A stretch of DNA of 64,000 nt, from contig JADKFU010000005.1 of assembly GCA_016717285.1 (NCBI GenBank), forward strand, positions 976,501 to 1,040,500, in the 5' to 3' direction. The position numbers and the translations under genes are program-made. The notes beneath the pieces were generated by a model. It was given only the letters and a program-made list of their open reading frames with translations, was not told the origin of the DNA and ran no database searches. The first letter of the stretch is position 1; the number at the start of each line of letters is the position of its first letter. Source of the stretch: Chitinophagaceae bacterium. GTDB lineage: Bacteria; Bacteroidota; Bacteroidia; Chitinophagales; UBA10324. Below, piece by piece: positions 19,420 through 28,289 of the stretch.

Positions 19420-19935
19420 ATGGCCAACATCTTTCTCATCGGTTTCATGGGCAGCGGTAAGTCAACCGTAGGGAAACAACTTGCTTATTTATTACAGTAT
19501 GATTTTATTGATCTTGACGAATACCTTCAAAAACAAGAAGGTGCTACTATCACGCAGTTATTTGAAGAAAAGGGTGAATCTTATTTCCGCGAACAGGAAT
19601 CGCAGTACCTGAAATCATTTCATGCATCAGAAAAACTTGTGTTATCCACTGGTGGAGGAGCGCCCTGTTTTTTTGACAACATGAAATGGATGAATGAACA
19701 TGGAACTACGGTTTATTTAAAAGCTGTTCCAAAATTATTGGCCGACCGGTTGAAGAAGGAGAAGGACCACAGGCCTTTGCTCCGTGGAAAATCAAATGAT
19801 GAAGTTATTGACTTCATTAACCAGAAACTTGGGGAGCGGGAAAAATTTTATTTGTCGGCAAAAATTATTGTCGATGCTGTTTCTTTGAATGGAAAGAAAC
19901 TGGTGCATGAACTGAAAGTGAGAAATATTATTTAA
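19420..19935 (+). CDS. aroK: Shikimate kinase
   Basis: Phosphorylates shikimate with ATP in aromatic amino-acid synthesis; cytoplasmic. 171 aa, normal length. Walker A GFMGSGKST lies at residues 8-16, the shikimate-binding FIDLDE at 30-35, FREQE follows, then STGGGAP near 78-84 and the lid-region sequence KDHRPLL. Preceded by a repeat-rich spacer and not obviously in an operon. Confidence 0.94.
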   Translation: MANIFLIGFMGSGKSTVGKQLAYLLQYDFIDLDEYLQKQEGATITQLFEEKGESYFREQESQYLKSFHASEKLVLSTGGGAPCFFDNMKWMNEHGTTVYLKAVPKLLADRLKKEKDHRPLLRGKSNDEVIDFINQKLGEREKFYLSAKIIVDAVSLNGKKLVHELKVRNII

Positions 19936-20086
19936 AATTATTTTTGGATCCGCTCAGGAACATCTTTTTGCACAGGATTATTCGTCATTTAACTTTCACT
20001 GCTATTCAAAATTGTTGTTATCTTTCAATTGATATTAATCTATCGGAGATTCAGAAACCCTTTATTTAATTGATAAAACTCAAACA

Positions 20087-21220
20087 ATGAAAAACCAATT
20101 CTACATTCTTCTGATCCTTTTTTTTGCATTCAGAATACAATCTGCTGAGGCATCACATATCATTGGCGGTGAATTGAGTTACACCTGTCTTGGCAATAAT
20201 AATTACAAAATTGAAGTAAAAGTTTACCGCGATTGCTATAACGTTGAGATCTTGTTTGATGATCCTACCAATGTTTTTATTTTTAACAGTTCCGGTGATT
20301 TAGTAAACACGCTTCATATAGCTTTTCCCGGTTCTGATACCATACCAGTGGCGAGTAATTGCGGCATTCCCGTTCCTTTTGTTTGCGTGGAAGAAGCTGT
20401 TTTCATTGATAGTGTTAACCTGCCACCATCTCCCGGAGGTTATACAATGGTTTACCAGCGTTGTTGCCTTACTTATATCGTCAATAATATTGTTAATCCC
20501 TATAATACTGGTTTATCAATATTCGCTACCATTCCGGATGCAAGTGTCGCTTCCTGTAATAGCAGCCCGGTATTTATTTCGTATCCTCCCACTGTTTTTT
20601 GTACTGGGGTACCAATTAATTTTGATCATTCTGCCATAGATCCGGATGGTGATTCATTAGTTTATGAGCTATGCACAGGCATAGCCGGTGCAGATATATT
20701 TAATCCTTATCCCAATCCACCTTTGCCACCTCCCTATCCTGAAATGATATATGATGCCGGATATTCCGGGTACTATCCAATGAATACCGATCCTGTATTG
20801 GCCATCGATCCGGTAACAGGAGAAATAACAGGGACTCCCACCGCAGTGGGAATTTATATGGTAAGTATTTGTGTGAAGGAATACCGTAATGGAAATCTGC
20901 TTTCAGTGCATCGCAGAATGATCAATTTACATACTGAGGCCTATTACTTAAGTGCGGAAAGCCTAATGCTGACTGAATCACTGAACATTTTTCCTAATCC
21001 CGGTAGTGATATAATGAAAATTGAATTAAGCGGAAATACCTCTATAAATCATGAATGGAGAATTTATAATTCACAGGGAGTATTGGTAAATGCATCTCTG
21101 ATAGCAAACAATGCTGACGCTATTGAGCTGAATGTTGAGGGATATGCTGAAGGAGTATATCACTTTCAGTGGATTCACCACGATAAGGTGCTTACTAAAT
21201 CATTCATTGTTTCGAGATAA
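20087..21220 (+). CDS. Secreted protein with T9SS type A sorting domain
   Basis: 377 aa. The signal peptide (about 1-22) is followed by ASHIIGGELSY, the start of a widespread Bacteroidota surface-protein module. DPDGDSLVYELC marks a cadherin-like calcium-binding fold around 185-195. The C-terminal ~75 residues (LNIFPNPGSDIMKIEL, ending KSFIVSR) form a type A sorting domain. Surface-exposed or released; ligand unknown. A strong terminator follows. Confidence 0.82.
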   Translation: MKNQFYILLILFFAFRIQSAEASHIIGGELSYTCLGNNNYKIEVKVYRDCYNVEILFDDPTNVFIFNSSGDLVNTLHIAFPGSDTIPVASNCGIPVPFVCVEEAVFIDSVNLPPSPGGYTMVYQRCCLTYIVNNIVNPYNTGLSIFATIPDASVASCNSSPVFISYPPTVFCTGVPINFDHSAIDPDGDSLVYELCTGIAGADIFNPYPNPPLPPPYPEMIYDAGYSGYYPMNTDPVLAIDPVTGEITGTPTAVGIYMVSICVKEYRNGNLLSVHRRMINLHTEAYYLSAESLMLTESLNIFPNPGSDIMKIELSGNTSINHEWRIYNSQGVLVNASLIANNADAIELNVEGYAEGVYHFQWIHHDKVLTKSFIVSR

Positions 21221-21238
21221 ACTTATTTTTCATTGCTG

Positions 21239-21273
21239 AAGGAGTTCTGCTGGTATGTGGAACTCCTTTTTTT
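21239..21273 (+). terminator. Rho-independent terminator
   Basis: A perfect 9 bp stem (aaggagttc / gaactcctt) with a 12 nt loop, followed by five further T residues. It closes the preceding secreted-protein gene and insulates the dcw operon. Confidence 0.85.
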
Positions 21274-21370
21274 ATTTCCGGAATGATCTTCTCTTTCAAT
21301 GATGATTCATGATCTACTCCTGATCCTTTAAAAATTATTGCATGGGAAGGCAAATAAATATTTTATCCAC

Positions 21371-21400
21371 AATGTGGTAAAAAGTGGTAAAAAGTGGAGG
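21371..21400 (+). promoter_or_regulatory. MraZ operator: three 10 bp direct repeats
   Basis: Three head-to-tail 10 bp units, aatgtggtaa, aaagtggtaa and aaagtggagg, share the AAAGTGG core. MraZ is known to bind 3-4 short direct repeats containing GTG/TGGG in front of its own gene, with one helical turn between them. The array sits just upstream of the -7 box, where bound MraZ would block the polymerase, so negative autoregulation of the whole operon is inferred. Confidence 0.8.
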
Positions 21401-21408
21401 AATGTTTA

Positions 21409-21416
21409 TATTTTTG
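21409..21416 (+). promoter_or_regulatory. dcw promoter -7 box
   Basis: TATTTTTG fits the Bacteroidota consensus TAnnTTTG. It lies 20 bp before the mraZ ATG and directly after the MraZ repeats; no clear -33 TTTG is visible because that position is occupied by the repeats. Confidence 0.55.
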
Positions 21417-21436
21417 ATTCGTTTTAAAACCAAACA

Positions 21437-21898
21437 ATGGCTCAAACCCGCTTCCTGGGCGAATTTCCGTGTACACTTGATGCAAAAGGGAGATTGCTTT
21501 TTCCTGCTGCATTAAAGAAGCAGGTGCCTGTGAAAGCAAAAAATCAGTTTGTTATTCACCGTGGTTTTGAAAAGTGTTTGGTGTTGTATGCAAAACATGA
21601 TTGGGAAGAAATCAGTGCAGAAGTAAATCGCCTGAATTTATATGTGAAGGACAATCGTGATTTCGCCCGTTACTTTTTCAGAGGCGCAACGCCATTGATA
21701 TTAGATGGAACAAACAGGTTGCTGCTTCCAAAATCATTGTGCGATTCCGCAGATATTAAAAAAGATATCATCCTGTTCGGTTATGCAAATCGAATTGAAG
21801 TATGGAGTGATAAACTCTATCGCAAACAAATGGATGAAGAGCCACGTGACTTTGTGAAACTGGCGGAAGAGGTGATGGGTAGGTTGAATAAGAATTAG
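21437..21898 (+). CDS. mraZ: Transcriptional regulator MraZ
   Basis: First gene of the division and cell-wall cluster; DNA-binding regulator of the operon. 153 aa with two SpoVT/AbrB-like halves, marked by LDAKGRLLFP near residue 14 and the partner LDGTNRLLLP near residue 91. Normal family length. Its own operator repeats lie 37-66 bp upstream. The stop codon lies inside the gaattag tandem repeat that follows. Confidence 0.95.
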   Translation: MAQTRFLGEFPCTLDAKGRLLFPAALKKQVPVKAKNQFVIHRGFEKCLVLYAKHDWEEISAEVNRLNLYVKDNRDFARYFFRGATPLILDGTNRLLLPKSLCDSADIKKDIILFGYANRIEVWSDKLYRKQMDEEPRDFVKLAEEVMGRLNKN

Positions 21899-21940
21899 GA
21901 ATTAGGAATTAGGAATTAGGAATTAGGAATTAGGAATTAT
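21892..21940 (+). repeat. 7 bp tandem repeat (gaattag), 7 copies
   Basis: Seven head-to-tail gaattag units cover the last codons of mraZ and most of the spacer to rsmH. The array supplies the mraZ stop codon itself. Confidence 0.9.
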
Positions 21941-21974
21941 TGGAAGAAGTGTACAAGCTATAAAATAGAGATGA

Positions 21975-22871
21975 ATGTCAGGGTATCATGTTCCGGTGAT
22001 GTTGAAAGAGTGTATAGAAGGTCTGAGCATTCAGCCCGGTGGAATTTATGTGGATGTGACATTTGGCGGAGGTGGACACAGCAAAGCAATTCTTGAAAAA
22101 ATAAAACACGGCAAATTGATCGCATTCGACCAGGACATTGATGTTACTGCCAACCTGATCCGGGATGAACGCTTTGTTTTTATCAACCAGAATTTCAAGC
22201 ACATGAAAAGAATGCTGCGTGTAAATGGTATCGGTGAAGTGGATGGTATTCTGGCAGATTTAGGAGTTTCATCTTTCCAGATTGACACGGAAGAACGTGG
22301 TTTTGCACATCGTTTGGATGGTCCGTTGGATATGCGCATGGATAAGAGTGCGGCACTTACTGCTGAAGAAGTGGTGAATGCATATGCTTCATCACAACTG
22401 CAAAGAATTTTTGGGGAGTATGGCGAAGTACGCAATGCTCGTACACTGGCCATTCACATTGCTGAGGCGCGATTCACTCAAAGAATTGATACGATAGGTA
22501 AGTTCATCACAGCGATTGCGCCTGTTATCAAGGGAAATCAAAACCGCTATCTCTCACAGGTATTCCAGGCGCTGCGAATGGAAGTGAATGATGAACTCGC
22601 TGTGCTGCAGGATTTTCTTGAACAGAGCAAACAACTGTTAAAGTCGGGCGGACGATTAGTCGTGCTTTCATATCATTCGGTTGAAGACCGCATTGTAAAA
22701 AACTTCATGCGTCATGGAAATAATTCAGGCGAAGCAATAAAAGATTTTTTTGGGAAGGAAGAAAAACATTTTCGCCTGATCAATAAAAAGCCAATGGAAG
22801 CAAGTGAGCAAGAGGTGAAAGAAAACCCAAGATCACACAGTGCAAGATTACGTATTGCCGAAAAAACCTGA
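21975..22871 (+). CDS. rsmH: 16S rRNA (cytosine-1402-N4)-methyltransferase RsmH
   Basis: S-adenosylmethionine-dependent methyltransferase acting on C1402 of 16S rRNA. 298 aa, slightly short but complete. Motifs: HVPVMLKE at the N-terminus, SAM-binding DVTFGGGGHS (about 28-37), DLGVSSFQID, ERGFAHRLDGPLDMRMD and SYHSVEDRIVK. Second gene of the dcw cluster. Confidence 0.95.
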   Translation: MSGYHVPVMLKECIEGLSIQPGGIYVDVTFGGGGHSKAILEKIKHGKLIAFDQDIDVTANLIRDERFVFINQNFKHMKRMLRVNGIGEVDGILADLGVSSFQIDTEERGFAHRLDGPLDMRMDKSAALTAEEVVNAYASSQLQRIFGEYGEVRNARTLAIHIAEARFTQRIDTIGKFITAIAPVIKGNQNRYLSQVFQALRMEVNDELAVLQDFLEQSKQLLKSGGRLVVLSYHSVEDRIVKNFMRHGNNSGEAIKDFFGKEEKHFRLINKKPMEASEQEVKENPRSHSARLRIAEKT

Positions 22872-22898
22872 TAGGAAATATCTGTAATAATAAGAAAC

Positions 22899-23306
22899 AT
22901 GCCAGCAGCAGCGAATCAAAAAAAGCAAGCACCACCGGAAGAGAAGGCAGAAGTTCCGAAGGAAAAGAAACCTGCTTCTTCCAAACGGAATTGGTTGTAT
23001 GAGTCACTTGACCTGAGTCGTTGGGTGCACCATCAAACCATCATCCGCAATCTTCCTTTTGTGTTCTTTCTGGCCACAGCAGCTTTTATCTACATCGCCA
23101 ACGCGCATTACGCTGAGAAAAATATTCGTGAGTTGAACCTCATTGAAAAGAAGATGAATGAAATGCGCTGGGAATACATGACCACAAAATCAGAATTGGA
23201 AAATATCAGCAAGCAATCTGAAGTAGCCAGGCTGGTAGAACCAACAGGATTGAAGGAACTGAGTGAACCACCTAAAAAAATCATCGCAAAAAAAGATGAG
23301 CATTAA
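22899..23306 (+). CDS. ftsL: FtsL-like divisome protein
   Basis: 135 aa bitopic membrane protein. A basic, Lys/Pro-rich N-terminal tail (1-50) precedes one membrane segment (about 50-68), followed by a periplasmic coiled coil (about 72-115). This layout, plus the position between rsmH and ftsI, is that of the Bacteroidota FtsL. It would bridge FtsQ to FtsW/FtsI. Its 3' end overlaps the ftsI start by 11 bp. Sequence alone is weak; context is strong. Confidence 0.85.
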   Translation: MPAAANQKKQAPPEEKAEVPKEKKPASSKRNWLYESLDLSRWVHHQTIIRNLPFVFFLATAAFIYIANAHYAEKNIRELNLIEKKMNEMRWEYMTTKSELENISKQSEVARLVEPTGLKELSEPPKKIIAKKDEH

Positions 23307-25401
23307 GAAAGATATTTTCTGGCGGATAGGCCTGGCATACCTCTTTATGATGTTGCTGGGCATTGCTATTGCCTGGAAAGTCTTTTACATCCAAACGGTA
23401 GAAGGCCAGCGATACCGTTCAATGGCCGACAGCATTTCCACCAGGTATATGCCTGTGCTCGCCGAACGTGGAAATATTTATTCGGAAGATGGAAGGATGC
23501 TTGCCACTTCATTGCCCAGTTTTGAAATTCGGATGGATATGAAGGCTGATGGATTGACGAATGACATCTTCTTTAAAAATGTTGACTCGCTTGCTTTATC
23601 TATGTCGCACCTGTTCGGTGATAAGTCCTACACCGATTATAAGAAATTGTTTTCAGCAGCGCGCAAAAGAGGTGACCGTTATTTCCTGGTAAAGAAAAAT
23701 GTCACGTATCCGCAATTGTTGGAGATGAAAACATTTCCTGTTTTCAGATTGGGTCAATACAAAGGCGGACTGATAGTATTACAGGATAACAAGCGTGCTT
23801 ATCCTTATAAAGAACTCGCCAACCGCACTATTGGATACATGCGTGATGCAACAGTGCAACCTGTCGGGTTGGAAGGTTCATTCAATAATCAGTTGACAGG
23901 AGTTCCCGGAAAACGATTAATGCAAAGAGTTTCCGGTGGAGAATTTATTCCGATCAATGATAAGAATGAAATGGAGCCGCAAAATGGAAAAGATGTCATT
24001 ACCACTATTGATGTAAACCTTCAGGATGTTGCTGAGCACGCATTATTAAAAACGCTTGTTACTAATGAAGCCGATCATGGTTGTGTGGTAGTGATGGATG
24101 TGAAGACAGGTGCCATCAGAGCGATTGCGAATTTAGGGCGCACTGCACAAGGCACTTATTGGGAAGACTATAATTATGCGGTGGGAGAATCGCATGAGCC
24201 CGGCTCTACATTCAAACTCGCTTCATTACTTGCATTGCTGGATGATGGTTACGTTGATATTGAAGACACCGTGGATGTGGAAAAAGGTACGCATCAGTTC
24301 TGGAGTCAGACGATGCGTGACGCAGAACGTCATAATCTTACCCGTATCACAGTGCGATCAGCTTTTGCGCACTCATCCAATGTGGGTGTTTCAAAACTGG
24401 TTGAACAACACTACAACAAGGATCCCGAAAGGTATTTAGCACACCTGCGTGCATTGGGCCTGGATAAAAAGTTGAACATTGAAATTCCCGGAGAGCAGCA
24501 GCCGTATATTAAGAACACAAAAGACAAAAGATTTACACGCTATTCTTTGCCTTGGATGTCGGTTGGTTATGAAATTCAGATTTCTCCGCTGCAAATGCTC
24601 ACGTTATACAATGCTGTTGCAAACAATGGCGTAATGATGAAGCCTTATCTGGTAAAGCAAATTCAGGAATATGGATTGCCGGTAAAAGAATTTGAACCGG
24701 TGGTGTTAAACAAAAAGATCTGCAAAGATCAAACCTTGCAATCACTTAAAATTATTCTGAAAGAAGTGGTTGATAGCGGAACTGCAAGAAATCTCCGCAA
24801 TCCGAATTATACAGTAGCCGGTAAAACAGGTACTGCACAGATTGCAGACGAGAAACATGGTTACGCCACTCGTGTCTATCAATCTTCATTTGTTGGCTAT
24901 TTTCCTGCTGAAAATCCATTGTATTCCTGTATAGTAGTAGTGAATGCACCGGGTAAAGGAGTCTATTATGGTGCTGCAGTTGCTGCTCCTGTATTTAAGG
25001 AAATTGCTGATAAGGTTTATGCAACAGATCTTGATGTGCATCCCGCTGTTGCATTGCTCGCAAATAATTCTTTGCCGAAACCATTGGCAAAGGCGGGCAG
25101 CAAGAGTGACCTGCTTTATGTATGCAAAGAACTCGGCATCAAAAATCAATCACAAAGTGATCATCCATGGGTTACGGTCGAAAGCGGAACTGATATGAAA
25201 CTCGTGGATATGAATATCAATGAGCAGGCAGGCATAGTACCGAATGTGAAAGGAATGGGTTTGCGTGATGCACTTTATTTATTGGAGAGTTGTGGTTTGC
25301 TGGTGAATGTATCAGGTGCAGGTGCTGTGTTGTCGCAGAGCATTGCGCCCGGTTCCAGCATACAAAAAGGACAATCAATTTCAATCGCACTGAGTTTGTG
25401 A
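23296..25401 (+). CDS. ftsI: Division penicillin-binding protein FtsI (PBP3) with PASTA domain
   Basis: Septal peptidoglycan transpeptidase. The ATG at 23296 (MSIKKDIFWR) gives 701 aa; an ATG 33 bp upstream lies inside ftsL and is less likely. One N-terminal membrane helix, a dimerisation/pedestal region (45-220) and a transpeptidase domain with Ser304 in GSTFK, SSN in AHSSNVG and Lys510 in AGKTGTA. The last ~65 residues form one PASTA domain (VPNVKGMGLRDALYLLE). The stop overlaps the murE GTG start (GTGA). Confidence 0.94.
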   Translation: MSIKKDIFWRIGLAYLFMMLLGIAIAWKVFYIQTVEGQRYRSMADSISTRYMPVLAERGNIYSEDGRMLATSLPSFEIRMDMKADGLTNDIFFKNVDSLALSMSHLFGDKSYTDYKKLFSAARKRGDRYFLVKKNVTYPQLLEMKTFPVFRLGQYKGGLIVLQDNKRAYPYKELANRTIGYMRDATVQPVGLEGSFNNQLTGVPGKRLMQRVSGGEFIPINDKNEMEPQNGKDVITTIDVNLQDVAEHALLKTLVTNEADHGCVVVMDVKTGAIRAIANLGRTAQGTYWEDYNYAVGESHEPGSTFKLASLLALLDDGYVDIEDTVDVEKGTHQFWSQTMRDAERHNLTRITVRSAFAHSSNVGVSKLVEQHYNKDPERYLAHLRALGLDKKLNIEIPGEQQPYIKNTKDKRFTRYSLPWMSVGYEIQISPLQMLTLYNAVANNGVMMKPYLVKQIQEYGLPVKEFEPVVLNKKICKDQTLQSLKIILKEVVDSGTARNLRNPNYTVAGKTGTAQIADEKHGYATRVYQSSFVGYFPAENPLYSCIVVVNAPGKGVYYGAAVAAPVFKEIADKVYATDLDVHPAVALLANNSLPKPLAKAGSKSDLLYVCKELGIKNQSQSDHPWVTVESGTDMKLVDMNINEQAGIVPNVKGMGLRDALYLLESCGLLVNVSGAGAVLSQSIAPGSSIQKGQSISIALSL

Positions 25402-26864
25402 AGAAGCTTTCAGACATATTATACAAAGTGAACCTCCTTGAATTATCAGGCACCACTGATATGGAGATCACCGGTGTTTGCTTTGATTCACGAAAAGTAA
25501 AAGCAGGAAGTCTGTTCATCGCCACCAAAGGGACTGTTGTGGATGGACATGAATTTATTAATACCGCCATTGAAAAAGGTGCAGTGGCTGTTGTATTTGA
25601 AAACCTCACTGAGCTTAAGAAAAACAATATTTCTTACATAAGAGTTGGTGACAGCGCATTGGCATTGGCAATCATCGCGGAAAATTTTTACGATAATCCT
25701 TCCGAAAAAATAAAAGTTGTTTCGGTTACCGGTACCAATGGAAAAACAACAGTCGCTACGCTGCTCTATAATCTTTTTACCGGACTGAATTACAAATGTG
25801 GGCTGCTTTCCACCATAGAAAACAGGATTGCCGGAGAAGTGATTCCTTCCTCACATACAACACCTGATGCGGTTCAGATCAGTGCGCTTCTGCATCAGAT
25901 GTGGAAGAGTGGTTGCACGCATTGTTTCATGGAAGCAAGTTCGCATGCCATTCATCAGCAAAGGATAGCAGGCATAAAATTCACGGGAGTAGTATTCACC
26001 AATCTCTCTCACGATCACCTCGATTATCATAAAACGTTTAAGAACTACATCAATGCAAAGAAGCAACTCTTTGATCAGTTGCCTTCAGATGCCTTCGCAC
26101 TGGTGAATGCAGATGATAAACGCGGACCGGTGATGTTGCAGAACACAAAGGCAAAAAAGCAAACGTATGCTATTACCGGCATGGGTGATTTCCGTGCACG
26201 CATCGTCGAGACTTCTTTCCAGGGAATGCAGCTAATGATTGATGGCCAGGAATTGTACACACTGCTGGTGGGAAATTTCAATGCTTATAACCTGCTGGCA
26301 ATCTATGCCACATCAGTGTTGTTGGGCGAAGATAAATTAGCGGTGCTTACACAACTCAGCAAGCTCAAACCAGCAGAAGGCAGGTTCGATTATGTGATCA
26401 GTGATCAGCAAAAGATTATGGGCATTGTTGATTACGCGCATACACCTGATGCATTGGAGAAAGTATTGCTCACAATAAAAAAAATCCGCACAGGCAATGA
26501 ACAACTTATCACGGTAGTTGGATGTGGTGGTGACCGCGACACTGCAAAGCGACCAATAATGGCAAAGGTTGCAACTGAATTTAGTGACCGCGTAATATTC
26601 ACTTCAGACAATCCACGCAGTGAAGATCCGCAACACATTCTTGATCAGATGAAGGAAGGTATTATTCCATTGAAGATCGGAAAGGTACTTACCATACCTG
26701 ATCGGAAGGAAGCTATCCGGACCGCTGTGTCCTTGTGTGGAAAGGGCGATATCATTTTACTTGCCGGCAAAGGACATGAAAAATACCAGGAGATAAAAGG
26801 AGTGAAATATCCATTTGATGATAAGAAGGTATTGGGAGAATCATTTGCTCAAATGGAGAAATAA
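25398..26864 (+). CDS. murE: UDP-MurNAc-L-Ala-D-Glu:meso-DAP ligase MurE
   Basis: Adds the third stem-peptide residue to UDP-MurNAc-dipeptide. The real start is the GTG at 25398, overlapping the ftsI stop by 4 bp; the ATG at 25290 lies inside ftsI and gives a non-homologous tail. 488 aa: N-terminal domain with CFDSRKVKAGSLF, ATP site VTGTNGKTT, EASSHA, NLSHDHLDYH. The DNPR motif (Asp404) is the signature of meso-diaminopimelate-specific enzymes, so the wall is DAP-type. Confidence 0.95.
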   Translation: MKKLSDILYKVNLLELSGTTDMEITGVCFDSRKVKAGSLFIATKGTVVDGHEFINTAIEKGAVAVVFENLTELKKNNISYIRVGDSALALAIIAENFYDNPSEKIKVVSVTGTNGKTTVATLLYNLFTGLNYKCGLLSTIENRIAGEVIPSSHTTPDAVQISALLHQMWKSGCTHCFMEASSHAIHQQRIAGIKFTGVVFTNLSHDHLDYHKTFKNYINAKKQLFDQLPSDAFALVNADDKRGPVMLQNTKAKKQTYAITGMGDFRARIVETSFQGMQLMIDGQELYTLLVGNFNAYNLLAIYATSVLLGEDKLAVLTQLSKLKPAEGRFDYVISDQQKIMGIVDYAHTPDALEKVLLTIKKIRTGNEQLITVVGCGGDRDTAKRPIMAKVATEFSDRVIFTSDNPRSEDPQHILDQMKEGIIPLKIGKVLTIPDRKEAIRTAVSLCGKGDIILLAGKGHEKYQEIKGVKYPFDDKKVLGESFAQMEK

Positions 26865-26952
26865 TTAAGTGCATACAATCATTCATAAACAAATAAAAAA
26901 ATCACCCGTTGAAAATTTTAATGCTACTGGTGATTGAGTTTAACAGATAACC

Positions 26953-28200
26953 ATGCTGTACTATCTTTTCAAATACCTCGAGACCTGTTGCGACTTCATC
27001 GGCGCAGGGATGTTTGATTACATCTCTTTCCGTGCCGGCATGGCCATCATTGTTTCATTGCTGATCTCTCTTGTATTTGGAAAATCGCTTGTCAAATTTC
27101 TTCACCGGCAGCAGGTTGGTGAAACCATTCGCGACCTGGGGCTGGAAGGACAGATGCAGAAACAAGGAACACCAACCATGGGCGGACTGATTATTCTGGC
27201 AGCCATCATCATCCCGACTTTGCTCTTTGCCCGCATTGAAAATGTATATGTGATCACAATGCTGATTTCTACCGTATGGCTGGGCTTAGTTGGTTTTCTT
27301 GACGATTATATCAAAGTATTCAAAAAGGATAAACGCGGACTTGCGGGCAGATTTAAAATTGTAGGTCAGGTTGTGCTGGGCATCATTATCGGATCCATTC
27401 TCTATTTTAATAAGGGCGTTGTCATTCGCAGAGAATTGGTGAATACACCCATTGCAATTCCCCTCATCGCTGCCGATTCTACACAGATTGAAAAAGTGTC
27501 AGCACGTTTTGTTGATGCTAAACTTCCAATCACGACCATTCCATTTGTAAAAAATCATGAATTCAATTATTCAAAGCTGATCAGTTGGATGGGCGATGGT
27601 GCGGAAAAATATACCTGGATCATTTACATCATCATCGTCATCTTCATCATCACCGCTGTTTCCAACGGAGCCAACATGACAGATGGTATTGATGGACTCG
27701 CAACCGGAGCCTCGGCTATTATTGGAGCCACACTTGGTGTGTTCGCTTATTTGTCGGGTAACATTCTTACAGCGGATTATCTCAACATCATGTACATCCC
27801 GAATTCGGGTGAGCTGCTGGTATATGCAGCGGCACTGATCGGTGCATGCATTGGATTTCTTTGGTACAATGCTTATCCCGCGCAGGTTTTCATGGGTGAT
27901 ACCGGTTCACTTGCATTAGGCGGCATTCTCGCAACGATGGCCATCATTGTAAGAAAGGAATTATTGATTCCCATCCTCTGCGGCATTTTCTTGGTAGAGA
28001 CTGTTTCTGTAATGGTGCAAGTGACTTACTTCAAATACACGAAAAGAAAATTTGGTGAGGGAAAAAGAATATTCAGAATGGCACCACTGCATCATCATTA
28101 TCAAAAGCTGGGATATGCGGAGCCGAAAATTGTAACGCGGTTTTGGATTGTGGGAATTCTGCTGGCTATTGTTACGATGGTGACACTGAAGATCAGATAG
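26953..28200 (+). CDS. mraY: Phospho-MurNAc-pentapeptide transferase MraY
   Basis: Membrane enzyme making lipid I. 415 aa with about ten membrane helices and an insertion of ~80 residues after the third motif region, usual in Bacteroidota. Signature motifs: GTPTMGG, DDYIKV with KRGL, NMTDGIDGLA, FMGDTGSLALGG and APLHHHY. murF, usually between murE and mraY elsewhere, is absent, as is normal for this phylum. Confidence 0.96.
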   Translation: MLYYLFKYLETCCDFIGAGMFDYISFRAGMAIIVSLLISLVFGKSLVKFLHRQQVGETIRDLGLEGQMQKQGTPTMGGLIILAAIIIPTLLFARIENVYVITMLISTVWLGLVGFLDDYIKVFKKDKRGLAGRFKIVGQVVLGIIIGSILYFNKGVVIRRELVNTPIAIPLIAADSTQIEKVSARFVDAKLPITTIPFVKNHEFNYSKLISWMGDGAEKYTWIIYIIIVIFIITAVSNGANMTDGIDGLATGASAIIGATLGVFAYLSGNILTADYLNIMYIPNSGELLVYAAALIGACIGFLWYNAYPAQVFMGDTGSLALGGILATMAIIVRKELLIPILCGIFLVETVSVMVQVTYFKYTKRKFGEGKRIFRMAPLHHHYQKLGYAEPKIVTRFWIVGILLAIVTMVTLKIR

Positions 28201-28285
28201 AGTAGTGAGTAGTGAGTAGTGAGTAGTGAATAGTCAATAGTCAATAGTCAATAGTCAATAGATAATAGTGATTAGTTAATAAACA
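28200..28285 (+). repeat. 7 bp tandem repeats (gtagtga, then atagtca)
   Basis: The mraY-murD spacer consists of about four gtagtga-type units followed by about four atagtca units and degenerate copies. It begins at the mraY stop. No other signal is seen. Confidence 0.85.
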
Positions 28286-28289
28286 ATAG

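Noticed and set aside
25290..25397. Upstream ATG start for MurE
   Set aside because: It lies within the ftsI PASTA domain in another frame; the GTG at 25398 gives the standard N-terminus and a GTGA overlap.
26905..26945. aatcacc / ggtgatt inverted repeat between murE and mraY
   Set aside because: Only 7 bp of stem with a loop over 20 nt and no T tract; too weak to call a terminator or riboswitch.
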